From an uncultured Chlorobiaceae bacterium (GTDB lineage Bacteria; Bacteroidota; Chlorobiia; Chlorobiales; Chlorobiaceae), in the NCBI GenBank assembly GCA_903822595.1, contig CAIJPS010000043.1:1-64000 (forward strand): 64,000 bases of DNA, in the 5' to 3' direction. The position numbers and the translations under genes are program-made. Positions 17,303-25,820 of this stretch are shown one piece after another. The first letter of the stretch is position 1; the number at the start of each line of letters is the position of its first letter. The notes under the pieces were generated by a model. That model did no database searches and had not been told where the DNA came from. It saw only the letters and a program-made list of their open reading frames with translations.

Positions 17303-19236
17303 CTGATCTTCTACAGTTGGGGTTGATTTTTGCCCTAAAAAATCCTGTAACCTATTGTTTTTCCTTATCCGATGTTTTGAAAACCTCAAAAAGGTGGTGC
17401 CACAGATCTTTTGATATCCTGTTGTAATAAAGAAGATTGATTGTTGTTTTGAAGGTGTCCTAAATGAAAGGAGGCTTTCATGTTTGCTCGAATCAAAACA
17501 TCTGGCCGTTACCAGTACCTGCAACTGGTGGCAAACCGCAAAGAACAGGGCAAGACAAAACAACAGGTCATTGCGACGCTTGGCCGTCTTGATCAACTTC
17601 AGGCCAAGGGTGACATTGAGAAAATTATTCACTCTCTTGCCAAATTTTCAGAAAACACCCTGCTGATTCTTTCCGGTAAAGGCGAAGCTGATGCTCATGC
17701 TGTCAGTATTGGGCCCGCTCTCATTTTTGACCGGCTTTGGCATGAGCTTGGACTACCCAAAATTATTGGCGAACTCCTTGATGGACGGAAGTTTGAGTTC
17801 AATATGGAGCGCACAATTTTTCTCACGGTACTCCATAGGCTTTTCTCTTCCGGATCTGACCGGAGTTGTGATCGCTGGCGACGAGATTATGCGATCAGTG
17901 GAGTGGATGGTATCGCCCTGCACCACCAATACCGTGCCATGGCTTTTCTGGGTGAAACTCTGACAGAACAGGATGGTGCCACACCGTTTTCACCTCGATG
18001 CAATAAAGACCTTGTTGAGGAGAGTCTTTTTGGGAGACATCGCGATCTTTTCACCGGCCTTGATCTGGTATTTTTCGATACCACATCAATCTACTTTGAG
18101 GGTGAAGGTGGAAAAACAATTGGTCGACGCGGACACACAAAAGGCTTTCGGCCAGATCTTCGCCAGATGGTAGTCGGAGCATTGCTTGATAGTAACGGTC
18201 GTCCTCTTTGCAGTGAAATGTGGCCAGGCAATACCGCCGATGTCACAACGCTTTTGCCTGTGGTTGCCAGGCTTCAGAGCCGCTTCCATATCAAGAGCTT
18301 TTGTATTGTGGCTGATCGTGGTATGATAAGCGCTGATACCATGAAGAAGCTTGAACATCCTGATTGCAACATGCCCTATATTTTGGGAGTCAGGATGCGG
18401 AATGTGAAAGAGGTTCGGGATACCGTCATGTCTGATATGGCTCCTTGTCTGGAGGTATACCCTGAAAGCGATCTCCTCAAAGATCCATCACCTCTTGCGG
18501 TCAAAGAGGTTTTCGTGGAAGGGAGACGTTACATTCTCTGCCAGAACTCTCGCCAGGCAAGAAAAGATAAAGCCACCCGTGAAGCCATGATTGCTGCGTT
18601 GACGGAGCGAGTCAAAAGTAACCCAAAAGGATTAATCGGTAATAAAGGTTATTCTCGTTATCTCAAAGTCAATTCAGGAGGTATGAGTATCAATCAGAAC
18701 AAGATTGAAGAAGAAGCTCTGTTCGATGGCAAGTGGGTGCTGCGTACCAATATAATGGAGCTATCCGCCGAAGAGGTTGCACTCAAATACAAGGAACTGT
18801 GGCAGGTAGAGCAGGTTTTTCGTGATATAAAATCAGTATTTGACACTCGCCCAGTCTTCCATAAACGGGATGAGACCATACGGGGCCACGTCTTCTGTAG
18901 TTTTCTTGCGCTGGTACTTCGCAAAGAGCTTGATCAACGCTTGGAAAAAGTTGGTCATCAGTTTGAATGGGAGGACATTAAACGCGACCTGATGGCTCTC
19001 CAGGAGGTAACCATTGAGGAGAGCGGACGCAAGCTTGCTATCAGAACTGCCAGTGTTGGAGCTTGCGGCAAGGTTTTTCAAGCTGTACATGTCGCGATGC
19101 CACAAAGTATTCGTAACGTGTAAAGTGATGGCGGATTTATGAATAAAAAACACACCATGGTGGTGCCAACACTTTTTTTAAAAACGCCAACTTGTTGTAA
19201 TAGAGATACTTATTTTTGTGAACTGTAGAAGATCAG
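17303..19236 (+). mobile_element. Complete IS1634-like insertion sequence
   Basis: The element spans 1934 bp and is bounded by perfect 16-bp inverted repeats, CTGATCTTCTACAGTT at 17303-17318 and its complement at 19221-19236. One transposase gene fills it. The flanking bases (ATCATGA left, CCTAAGG right) do not form a target duplication, and the two flanks belong to different genes (IS1182 transposase left, hsdS right). A deletion or recombination therefore followed insertion. Confidence 0.88.
17480..19123 (+). CDS. IS1634-family transposase
   Basis: This 547-residue DDE transposase belongs to the IS4 superfamily. Candidate catalytic residues are Asp200 (VFFDTTSIYF), Asp279 (CIVADRGMIS) and Glu444 (WQVEQVFRDIKSVF), with the long beta insertion between the second Asp and the Glu that is usual for this group. 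The start is supported by AAAGGAGG upstream of the ATG. The gene is full length and both inverted repeats are intact, so the element may still move. Confidence 0.92.
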   Translation: MFARIKTSGRYQYLQLVANRKEQGKTKQQVIATLGRLDQLQAKGDIEKIIHSLAKFSENTLLILSGKGEADAHAVSIGPALIFDRLWHELGLPKIIGELLDGRKFEFNMERTIFLTVLHRLFSSGSDRSCDRWRRDYAISGVDGIALHHQYRAMAFLGETLTEQDGATPFSPRCNKDLVEESLFGRHRDLFTGLDLVFFDTTSIYFEGEGGKTIGRRGHTKGFRPDLRQMVVGALLDSNGRPLCSEMWPGNTADVTTLLPVVARLQSRFHIKSFCIVADRGMISADTMKKLEHPDCNMPYILGVRMRNVKEVRDTVMSDMAPCLEVYPESDLLKDPSPLAVKEVFVEGRRYILCQNSRQARKDKATREAMIAALTERVKSNPKGLIGNKGYSRYLKVNSGGMSINQNKIEEEALFDGKWVLRTNIMELSAEEVALKYKELWQVEQVFRDIKSVFDTRPVFHKRDETIRGHVFCSFLALVLRKELDQRLEKVGHQFEWEDIKRDLMALQEVTIEESGRKLAIRTASVGACGKVFQAVHVAMPQSIRNV

Positions 19237-19429
19237 CCTAAGGGAGCTTGAGCAGGATATAAAACAACTGAAGTCTACTCGTCATGAGAGTGACAACGAT
19301 GTGTGACAACACCGCATCGTCGCCAAAATCAGCCAGCTTATGGCTCTCTGTTACCAACTTGAATTGCAGATCAATGCAGCTTCATACACACAGTCTGCTT
19401 TGCTCAATGCTGTGATGGCAGAGAGATGA
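19237..19429 (+). pseudogene. hsdS: 3' remnant of type I restriction specificity gene hsdS
   Basis: The plus strand reads LRELEQDIKQLKSTR, then a TGA stop, then QHRIVAKISQLMALCYQLEL and INAASYTQSALLNAVMAER before the final stop. (E)QHRIVAKxxxLMALCxQLE is the typical C-terminal coiled coil of HsdS. The 5' portion is removed by the IS element and an in-frame stop lies within the remnant. With the hsdR start at 15887 it marks a former hsdRMS locus. Confidence 0.78.
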
Positions 19430-19435
19430 TGGACT

Positions 19436-19696
19436 TTAGCGGTAGCCCTCTTTGCGATGAGCCACTCGAATGACCAGAACGGTAACCTCGGCATCCCTGA
19501 TTTCACACAACACGCGATAATCGCCAATCCGGTAGCGCCACAAAGCGGAAAGATCACCCTGTAAAGCCTTACCCCACTGCCTTGGATTTAATGCTGCCCG
19601 ATTTCGCAAATAGCTGATAATCCGTTTTGCCTCTTGCTTGTCTATCCGGGCCAACTCTTTCTCCGCTTCACGGGTAACCTCAATCTTCCAGGCCAA
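19436..19696 (-). CDS. relE: RelE/ParE-family mRNA interferase toxin
   Basis: This 86-residue protein has the RelE fold layout: the N-terminal strand [13 protein letters not shown], two helices ([13 protein letters not shown]), and [15 protein letters not shown] followed by [14 protein letters not shown]. The Arg residues in RYRIGDYR and the terminal HRKEGYR segment match the site that cuts mRNA in the ribosomal A site. The gene overlaps its antitoxin by 17 bases and lies downstream of it, so the pair is translated together. It follows the hsdS remnant on the opposite strand. Confidence 0.9.
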   Translation of the reverse strand: MAWKIEVTREAEKELARIDKQEAKRIISYLRNRAALNPRQWGKALQGDLSALWRYRIGDYRVLCEIRDAEVTVLVIRVAHRKEGYR

Positions 19697-19928
19697 GGCG
19701 GTGCTCCACTTCGTTTAAACTGGACACCTTCTCTTCACCACTTCTTACCCGTTCCAATACCTTCTCGGCAAAATAGATATCCTCAAGATCATCGAGGTGC
19801 TCAAGAATGGCCTCCCGAATATAAAATGTTTTAGTCCTGCCGGTTCTCCGGGCAAGGGTATCAAGCCGTTGTCCGATGCTTTTCGGAATACGAATACCGA
19901 TAATTTGATCCGCTTTTTCTTTTTCCAT
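19680..19928 (-). CDS. Ribbon-helix-helix antitoxin of the RelE pair
   Basis: This 82-residue protein has an N-terminal ribbon-helix-helix DNA-binding unit ([33 protein letters not shown], about residues 9-42) and a charged C-terminal tail that would wrap the toxin. Antitoxins of this type dimerise and repress their own promoter, most likely in the 200-bp gap at 19929-20133. It precedes and overlaps the toxin gene. Confidence 0.88.
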   Translation of the reverse strand: MEKEKADQIIGIRIPKSIGQRLDTLARRTGRTKTFYIREAILEHLDDLEDIYFAEKVLERVRSGEEKVSSLNEVEHRLGLED

Positions 19929-20133
19929 TACTCTTTTTATTTATTCTGCCTGCTCACTCAGTCGAATAACATGTTAAACAAGTTTTGCCGGATCTCAAAA
20001 AGAAGCTTTCAGGAGCAGCAAATCAAGTGCGTCAAAATCCTTTTTTTCTGCGTTGACTTATAACCTATCTTTCAATGTCAGAAGGTGAACGTCTCTATTA
20101 TCAGTGTAATAACAGTATACGACGAAACACTCA

Positions 20134-20421
20134 ATGAGACTCAGCGCAACACTGCAGCAATGCATACTTCAGGCAACCCGGCAGAACTTCGGAGAAGATG
20201 CGAAGGTTTGGCTCTTTGGCTCTCGCGTTGACGATACGCGTCGAGGTGGAGATGTTGATTTGTACGTGGAAACGACACACAGAAACAACCTGATGGCTGA
20301 ACTACAGTGCAAAATAGCTATCGAAGAGAGTCTTGATCTGCATGTTGATCTTGTCGTAAATGACCCCGGCAAGGATAAGCCTATCTATAAAATCGCCAAA
20401 AAGCAGGGTGTGCTGTTATGA
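20134..20421 (+). CDS. mntA: Minimal nucleotidyltransferase (MNT) antitoxin-like protein
   Basis: This 95-residue protein has the polymerase-beta-like signature: G29-S30, then Asp40 and Asp42 in GGDVDLYVE, and a third acidic residue in DLHVDLVV. MntA-type enzymes inactivate a partner HEPN toxin by adding AMP to a tyrosine. The stop overlaps the start of the next gene (ATGA), so the two are coupled. It looks complete and active. Confidence 0.85.
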   Translation: MRLSATLQQCILQATRQNFGEDAKVWLFGSRVDDTRRGGDVDLYVETTHRNNLMAELQCKIAIEESLDLHVDLVVNDPGKDKPIYKIAKKQGVLL

Positions 20422-20891
20422 CTGAGCATTTACATCTTATAACGATGCAGCTCAATCATTTACAGCGGATGCGCCACTATCTTGAACACTCTTACGAACG
20501 CTGCGATGAGATGTTTCCTGTTACGAATTGGCAGGAAATGAGCATGGAGCAGCATGAAATGCTCGCGGCTTTTCGTGTCCGGTTCAGTGAATTTCAGGAA
20601 CATCTGGTTAAGACCATGAGAGCTGTGGCCATTGAGGAAGAGGTTGATGCGGAACGATTTGGATCCGTACTTGCTTTTATGGAAAAACTTGGCGTATTGG
20701 ACTCGGTAGAGCGCTGGAAGATGATTCGGGAAATACGAAATTCTGTGAATCGTGAATATGAAGAGGATGCAGTTCGAATCACAGAATTTTTTTCCGAAAT
20801 GTTCAGTGCGATGCCAGAGTTATTTGCCTGTCATGATAAATTATTTGCTTTTTGCAATGATGCCTACGGGCCTGGCCACTCGACTGACTGA
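20418..20891 (+). CDS. HEPN-like partner protein with an altered catalytic motif
   Basis: This 157-residue, mostly helical protein is coupled to an MNT gene, as HepT-like toxins are. The expected R-x4-H-x-Y RNase motif appears as R107-N-S-V-N-R112-E-Y114: the first arginine and the tyrosine (the AMPylation site in HepT) are kept, but the histidine is replaced by arginine. Asn111 next to it cannot simply replace it. The protein may be an inactive or re-purposed toxin. Context makes the HEPN assignment likely; activity is uncertain. Confidence 0.7.
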   Translation: MTEHLHLITMQLNHLQRMRHYLEHSYERCDEMFPVTNWQEMSMEQHEMLAAFRVRFSEFQEHLVKTMRAVAIEEEVDAERFGSVLAFMEKLGVLDSVERWKMIREIRNSVNREYEEDAVRITEFFSEMFSAMPELFACHDKLFAFCNDAYGPGHSTD

Positions 20892-20957
20892 ACTTCGGGG
20901 TTGACTGATGAGCTGTTTTGATCCGCTTGACAACGGTTTTTAAAGTTTGATGAGATC

Positions 20958-22643
20958 ATGAAACTCAAACCATTAGGTGACGGGTGGCGAGGCTTGACCT
21001 TGCGGTTATTGTTTCTTGCAGCAGTTGCGGGATTGAATCCTTCGCTTGTCGGCGCGGCTGACTGGCGAATCCTGATGCCGCCGATCGGCAGTGAAAATAC
21101 CCCTTTCCTTGTGGATCCGGCAGTGCTGAATGCATCGTATGCGATTGGCCAAGGACCTTGGGAATTGTCAACAACGGTTACCAGTACCAGAACGACGGTA
21201 CCCCAGTTTTTTATCCGCTTTTATAATCCGACAGCGTCATCAAATGCCTCCGGTCAGGAGGGAAGCTGGGTGATGCGGGCAAGTTCGGTTCGCGGATTGA
21301 ATGCTCAGCAGATCCGTGCTCTTTTTGCCTTGCCGAATACTCCAACCCTGATGACTCTTGGACTATCCGTTCCGGGCGAATCATTCTATACCGGACTTGC
21401 CGCCCCGATCGATGGGTGGGGAGAGGGTGGCGGTCAGCAATTCCAGTCAAGCGGTACCCCGTACACCATTTTTTTTAATGGTCAATCCGTGATGGATGCC
21501 GTACTCTTTTACCCGGCAATGGCAACCTCCGATGATGGCCGCACTCTTGCTGCCTACCTTGTTTCGTATATTCCAGGGCCTTATTCTGATATGGAATCTG
21601 TTTTCAACAGCCTTGACGTACTCTATAATCCGGCAAGTCAAGGATTGTTCAACAGTGCTCTCAACAGCATATCTCCTCGGCGCTTTGACAATCTTGCTGC
21701 ATCCGGATACCATGTTGTTGCCATGCAAAATGAGGCTATTGATGACCGTATTGACCGTCTGGTCGTGAACAGATCGACATCAGGTTTATGGGCACAAGCT
21801 GCAAGGAGGGTTCAAAAATGCCCTGCGTCAGGGTTTGAGGCTGATATTAATGGAATGATAATCGGTTTCGATAAAAACAGTTCTGAAAAGACGACCTCAG
21901 GCTTTTCTCTCGCATGGATGCAGGGAACTGTTGACTGGTATGACGGTGGCGGAGAGGCCGTTACAGACTACTATCGCGCTGCGGCATATTCAGTTCTCTA
22001 TCTTGATCACGCATTTCTACAGGCTGCTGTCAGTGCCGGATCAGCGGATGGCAGTACCTTGCGGAATATCAATATCGCCACCTTCTACCTACCGTCGGCG
22101 CATGGACCGAATCTTTCGCCGCTCTCTTCGTTCTCAAGAACAGCAAGGGCAACGCATAAAGCTTGGGATGCTGATATCGCTCTGCGAAGCGGTCTTTTGC
22201 TCTCTGCAGGTACCCTGAAACTTATTCCCGGTTTTGGCCTCGGCTATGCGTATCAGTCAAGAAACGGATTTACTGAAACCGGAGCCGGAAGTCTTGACTG
22301 GACGGTAAGGGCTGCTCATGGCCAAACCGTTCACTGTCGGGCGGATCTGCTTATCGAAAGAGAGTTTGTGTTGCATAACCACCATAAAATCACTCCCTAT
22401 GCGGTAATTGACTGGGCTTATGCAAAACGCCTCGATGCACAGGCCGTAACCGCTTCCATGAATGGCTGGGAAGAGAGCGTTACAACATCTTCTTCCCCGA
22501 GCGACACTCATTTCTTCACCGGTACTCTCGGTGTTGAAATAGCGGCCACCAAAGAGCTGCTCATTCATGCCGACTATTCCCGTCAGACACAGGCTAACGC
22601 CGGCCAGACCGGTTTTGTTGTCGCATTGAATTATGCTTTTTGA
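20958..22643 (+). CDS. Autotransporter-like outer membrane protein
   Basis: This 561-residue protein has a signal peptide (residues 1-33, with LRLLFLAAVAGLNPSLVGA and cleavage probably after GAA). A passenger of about 250 residues follows. The C-terminal ~270 residues carry alternating beta strands with aromatic residues and end in ALNYAF, the terminal Phe typical of outer membrane barrels. The segment SGLWAQAARRVQKCPASGF followed by MIIGFDK resembles the start of an autotransporter beta domain. The ligand or function of the passenger is not recognisable. No partner gene is visible. Confidence 0.72.
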   Translation: MKLKPLGDGWRGLTLRLLFLAAVAGLNPSLVGAADWRILMPPIGSENTPFLVDPAVLNASYAIGQGPWELSTTVTSTRTTVPQFFIRFYNPTASSNASGQEGSWVMRASSVRGLNAQQIRALFALPNTPTLMTLGLSVPGESFYTGLAAPIDGWGEGGGQQFQSSGTPYTIFFNGQSVMDAVLFYPAMATSDDGRTLAAYLVSYIPGPYSDMESVFNSLDVLYNPASQGLFNSALNSISPRRFDNLAASGYHVVAMQNEAIDDRIDRLVVNRSTSGLWAQAARRVQKCPASGFEADINGMIIGFDKNSSEKTTSGFSLAWMQGTVDWYDGGGEAVTDYYRAAAYSVLYLDHAFLQAAVSAGSADGSTLRNINIATFYLPSAHGPNLSPLSSFSRTARATHKAWDADIALRSGLLLSAGTLKLIPGFGLGYAYQSRNGFTETGAGSLDWTVRAAHGQTVHCRADLLIEREFVLHNHHKITPYAVIDWAYAKRLDAQAVTASMNGWEESVTTSSSPSDTHFFTGTLGVEIAATKELLIHADYSRQTQANAGQTGFVVALNYAF

Positions 22644-22807
22644 TGTTCCCGGGGCGGGTTTGGCCACCGATACATTTTTTGAAACTGCTGAGCGAATGGG
22701 TGCGACAACCAACAAAAACACTATGGAGTGACTGAGCGATTTGCATTATTCCTTCTGAAGTCTTACCTTAACAATCGTTATACGTTCTTTAAATCCATGT
22801 TGCTGGT

Positions 22808-22946
22808 CATCAAGAAAGGCTGAGGGAATAGACCCGATGACGCCTTGACAACCGACTCCGTTCAATAACGGGACACGGTGCCACATTCTACTTTTGCACT
22901 CTATGCATCTGGCTTTTTCGCCCGGATGAAGCAGAAGAACGATGAG
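22808..22946 (+). promoter_or_regulatory. SAM-I (S-box) riboswitch
   Basis: The S-box core is readable in order: ATCAAGAAAGGCTGAGGGAA, then GACCCGATGA, then CAACC, then CACGGTGCCA, closing with GATGAG, which pairs with CATC near the start (P1). It controls the cystathionine gamma-synthase gene that follows. A terminator lies at 23032-23066. The sequence CTCATC (23045-23050) in that terminator's loop is complementary to the P1 3' strand GATGAG (22941-22946), which suggests how ligand binding and termination are linked. Confidence 0.88.
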
Positions 22947-22981
22947 TGAAAAAGAGCTATCATGCTTCTCTTTTCAAAACA

Positions 22982-23006
22982 GGTATGGCGGCTTTTGGCC
23001 CATACC
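22982..23006 (+). other. Stem-loop between riboswitch and terminator
   Basis: A perfect 7-bp stem GGTATGG/CCATACC with an 11-base loop. It has no T-run, so it is not itself a terminator. It may be a spacer helix of the riboswitch expression platform. Confidence 0.5.
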
Positions 23007-23031
23007 GTAAAGAAACAGAGTTTCATTTTTT

Positions 23032-23066
23032 AACCTCTTCCATGCTCATCAGGGAAGAGGTTTTTT
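23032..23066 (+). terminator. Riboswitch-controlled terminator
   Basis: Stem ACCTCTTCC/GGAAGAGGT with loop ATGCTCATCA, then seven T, 38 bases before the coding start. Together with the S-box upstream this is a transcription-attenuation switch: high SAM would favour termination. Confidence 0.85.
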
Positions 23067-23103
23067 TATTTTGTATATCTTTAATTTTTTAAAAGAGCTA
23101 TTC

Positions 23104-24240
23104 ATGAGTTTTCAGACTGATACCATTCATGCCGGTGTGGGCCCTGACAAGGCTTACGGTGCAATCATGACCCCGATTTACCAGAGTTCGACCTTTGTGT
23201 TCGAGGATATCGGGAAACATCGGGGATTTGATTACACGAGGAGCGGCAATCCGACACGCAAGGCGCTTGAAGACAACCTTTGTGCTCTTGAAGGGTGCTC
23301 TTTTGCTGTCGCGGTAACGACCGGCATGGCGGCGATTACCTCAACCCTCAATATCTTTAAATCCGGTGACGAGATCATCTGCACCGATGACTGCTATGGT
23401 GGTACGTCGCGGCTGATGAAGACGGTCGAGGAGCATTTTGGCATCAAGGTGCATTTTGTTAATCTTCAGGAGGTGGCCAATCTTCTTCCGTATGTGAATG
23501 AGAAGACGAAAGCGGTATGGGTTGAGACTCCGTCCAATCCGCTCCTGAACCTGGTCGATATTCATGCTGTCGCCTTGCTGGCAAAAACTCATGGATTGCT
23601 GACGATTGTCGATAACACCTTCCTCTCACCTTATGGTCAGAAGCCATTCGAGCTTGGAGCTGACATTGTGGTGCATTCGACCACCAAGTACCTTAACGGC
23701 CATTCTGATGTGGTTGGGGGAGCGGTGCTTTCCAACAGTGAAGATCTTGATGCCCGGCTGAAGTTTATTGTCAATGCTTTGGGTACCTGTGCCCAGCCTT
23801 TCGACTGCTGGCTGGTGCTTCGTGGCATTAAAACATTGGTGGTGCGCATGAGAGAGCATGAACGGAATGCCCAGGCTGTGGCTGAGTTTCTGGAGAAGCA
23901 TCCGAAAGTGAGCCGGGTATTTTATCCTGGTCTTCCGGCGCATCCACAGCATGAGCTTGCCAGGCTTCAGCAGAAAAGTTTCGGAGGAATGGTCTCTTTT
24001 GAGCTTGACGGCTCCATTGAGGATGTCAACCGGGTGTTAACGGGAACCAGGCTCTTTGCGCTTGCTGAAAGCCTTGGTGGTGTGGAGTCGCTGATTGAGC
24101 ATCCTGCAACTATGAGTCACGCATCAATGGATCTCGAACATCGTGAGGCAGCAGGGATCACTGATACGGTTATTCGGCTTTCGGTAGGTATAGAAGATTG
24201 CGATGACCTCATTGAGGATTTGCGGAATGCACTTGGCTGA
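23104..24240 (+). CDS. metB: Cystathionine gamma-synthase / PLP-dependent trans-sulfuration enzyme
   Basis: This 378-residue PLP enzyme joins an activated homoserine with cysteine to make cystathionine on the way to methionine. The cofactor lysine is Lys195 in STTKYLNGHSDVVGG. Other family marks are YTRSGNPTR, the glycine loop around TTGMAAI, WVETPSNPLL and the C-terminal SxGxED. The ATG at 23104 is preferred to the in-frame ATG at 23071, which lies just behind the terminator T-run. Regulation by a SAM riboswitch supports a methionine role, so gamma-synthase is favoured over cystathionine gamma-lyase, which is similar in sequence. Confidence 0.85.
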   Translation: MSFQTDTIHAGVGPDKAYGAIMTPIYQSSTFVFEDIGKHRGFDYTRSGNPTRKALEDNLCALEGCSFAVAVTTGMAAITSTLNIFKSGDEIICTDDCYGGTSRLMKTVEEHFGIKVHFVNLQEVANLLPYVNEKTKAVWVETPSNPLLNLVDIHAVALLAKTHGLLTIVDNTFLSPYGQKPFELGADIVVHSTTKYLNGHSDVVGGAVLSNSEDLDARLKFIVNALGTCAQPFDCWLVLRGIKTLVVRMREHERNAQAVAEFLEKHPKVSRVFYPGLPAHPQHELARLQQKSFGGMVSFELDGSIEDVNRVLTGTRLFALAESLGGVESLIEHPATMSHASMDLEHREAAGITDTVIRLSVGIEDCDDLIEDLRNALG

Positions 24241-24297
24241 AGCTGATTTTTTGTACTTGGCGTGCACATGGTTCGATACTCATCAGTACATTAAGGC

Positions 24298-25047
24298 ATG
24301 AAAACGCATCATGAGGCCCCGACCGGGATCGCCCCTTTTCCTTATACGCTTAAGGTGAGTCCGAGGGCGAAGTCAGTCCGTCTGAAAATGACGCCGCATG
24401 GCGGACTTGTGGTGGTTGTTCCTCCGGGATTTGATAAAAAAAAGATTGTATCGCTGCTGCTGCATCACGAGGAGTGGATAAAAAAAGTTACAGCAAAATT
24501 TGATGCCCATCGCCCGGCCCTGCCATTTCTCTCTGACAACGGTCTGCCCGCAACGATTGCATTTCCTGATTTTACGGAATTGTGGTCGGTGGTCTACACG
24601 CAAATCGGAATCGGGGAGGTGGAGATGGTTGAGCGACCAGGCAACCAGTTGCTTGTTTCTGGCGATGTTGCCAATACCGCGCTCTCGTGCAAGTTGCTCT
24701 GTTCGTGGCTGAAGCACCGGGCTCAAGTGCATCTCCTTCCCGCACTTGAAAAACTGGCACTTGCGCATGATTTCAGTTATGATGCTGCCGGTATTCGCCT
24801 GCAGCACACCCGATGGGGGAGTTGTTCATCGCGTCGTTCGATTACTCTGAACAGTAAACTCCTTTTTTTGCCAGAGCATCTTGTCCGCTACATCATGGTG
24901 CATGAGCTTTGCCATACCGTACATCTGAATCATTCACGGGCATTCTGGTCGCTGGTTCATGAGCACGATCCTTCGTGTCACCGCAGCAATCTGGAAATGA
25001 AAAGTGCCTGGAAATATGTGCCTCAGTGGGTTTCCGCTAAACGTTAG
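24298..25047 (+). CDS. YgjP-like zinc metalloprotease-fold protein (M48/DUF45)
   Basis: This 249-residue protein belongs to the YgjP/WLM group. The N-terminus has the KSVRLKMTPHGGLVVVVPPG strand pair typical of the family. The metal site is H202-E-L-C-H206 followed by HLNHSRAFW, which gives the third ligand region, and HEHDP near the end. WGSCSSRRSITLNSKL is the usual conserved block before the helix. Cellular substrates of this family are unknown. It starts 58 bases after metB and may be cotranscribed with it. Confidence 0.85.
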   Translation: MKTHHEAPTGIAPFPYTLKVSPRAKSVRLKMTPHGGLVVVVPPGFDKKKIVSLLLHHEEWIKKVTAKFDAHRPALPFLSDNGLPATIAFPDFTELWSVVYTQIGIGEVEMVERPGNQLLVSGDVANTALSCKLLCSWLKHRAQVHLLPALEKLALAHDFSYDAAGIRLQHTRWGSCSSRRSITLNSKLLFLPEHLVRYIMVHELCHTVHLNHSRAFWSLVHEHDPSCHRSNLEMKSAWKYVPQWVSAKR

Positions 25048-25400
25048 CGTCTGTTTGCAATTTGCCGCAGTCTGGAAAAGATGAGCGCAAAGAACATCGC
25101 AAGCATACCCCAGAACACCGCAGTGATTTCAATTGGCTCATTATTCTCTGTTTGATATGTTGATGGTGCTATACTGGTACTGGAATTTTCTTCAGTAGTA
25201 ATACTGGTACTGGAATTTTCTTCAGTACTTTTAATGGTGTTCAGACTACTTTGATTGGTCGGATTGGAAGTCGAAAAGACAAAAAAGGCAAAGATAAGTC
25301 CAAACACAGTTAAGACTATAACACCGACTAAACTCCATGCGACCAAACGAGACTTTTTTGCGCGTTTGGCAATTTTTTCAAAGATAATGGCTTTCGACAT
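25044..25400 (-). CDS. Small membrane protein with a Ser/Thr-rich repeat linker
   Basis: This is a protein of about 118 residues on the minus strand, converging with the metalloprotease gene (stop codons overlap by 4 bases). A basic N-terminus (FEKIAKRAKKSRL) is followed by a transmembrane helix (VIVLTVFGLIFAFFVF). A linker then has two copies of a 10-residue unit TEENSSTSI(T/A), encoded by a 30-bp direct repeat at 25171-25227. A second helix (VFWGMLAMFFALIF) follows. The start at 25400 is chosen for the basic N-terminus; a longer frame reaches 25451. No function is recognised. Confidence 0.5.
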   Translation of the reverse strand: MSKAIIFEKIAKRAKKSRLVAWSLVGVIVLTVFGLIFAFFVFSTSNPTNQSSLNTIKSTEENSSTSITTEENSSTSIAPSTYQTENNEPIEITAVFWGMLAMFFALIFSRLRQIANRR

Positions 25401-25820
25401 AGTGAACTTTTTTAATATGGACCCCAAGTAGACCAGCATCATTGGTGTCATCTACCCCAATTTAAGCAATACACATTATTATAAACGAAAAAGATTCGTG
25501 ATAGTGTTTTTCCACGATAGTTTCCGTTCAGTCGTGAATCTTTTTGTACCGGTTGTAAAGCAAATGCTGTAATCCGAATGGAATCGTTATATTGCGCTGA
25601 TCTGATTTTGTGGCCCCGTTAGCGATTCATTCCGCCCGACAAAAGCGCTCTTTACGGCTAACAACTTATAACATCCCCGCATTTTGCAGATACCCGGGTC
25701 TCCCTTTTTGAAACAGGGAGAGTTCACTCCGTGGTGTTACCGACGAGCGTGCTTGACGTGCAGCGCATTTCACGCATAGTCGTTTCTCTTATAACAAACA
25801 GTTCAACAATTACATACCGT
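25401..25820. other. Gap before the DEAD-box helicase, probable long leader
   Basis: No gene is seen in these 420 bases. A 7-bp stem TCTCCCT/AGGGAGA lies at 25699-25721 without a T-run. The open frame continues upstream of the helicase start to 25731, but that part has no helicase similarity. The stretch is more likely the 5' leader of the RNA helicase mRNA. Confidence 0.35.

Noticed and set aside
23071-23103. Upstream start for metB
   Set aside because: The first ATG lies right behind the terminator T-run and adds a hydrophobic tail absent from the family. The ATG at 23104 begins the conserved N-terminus.
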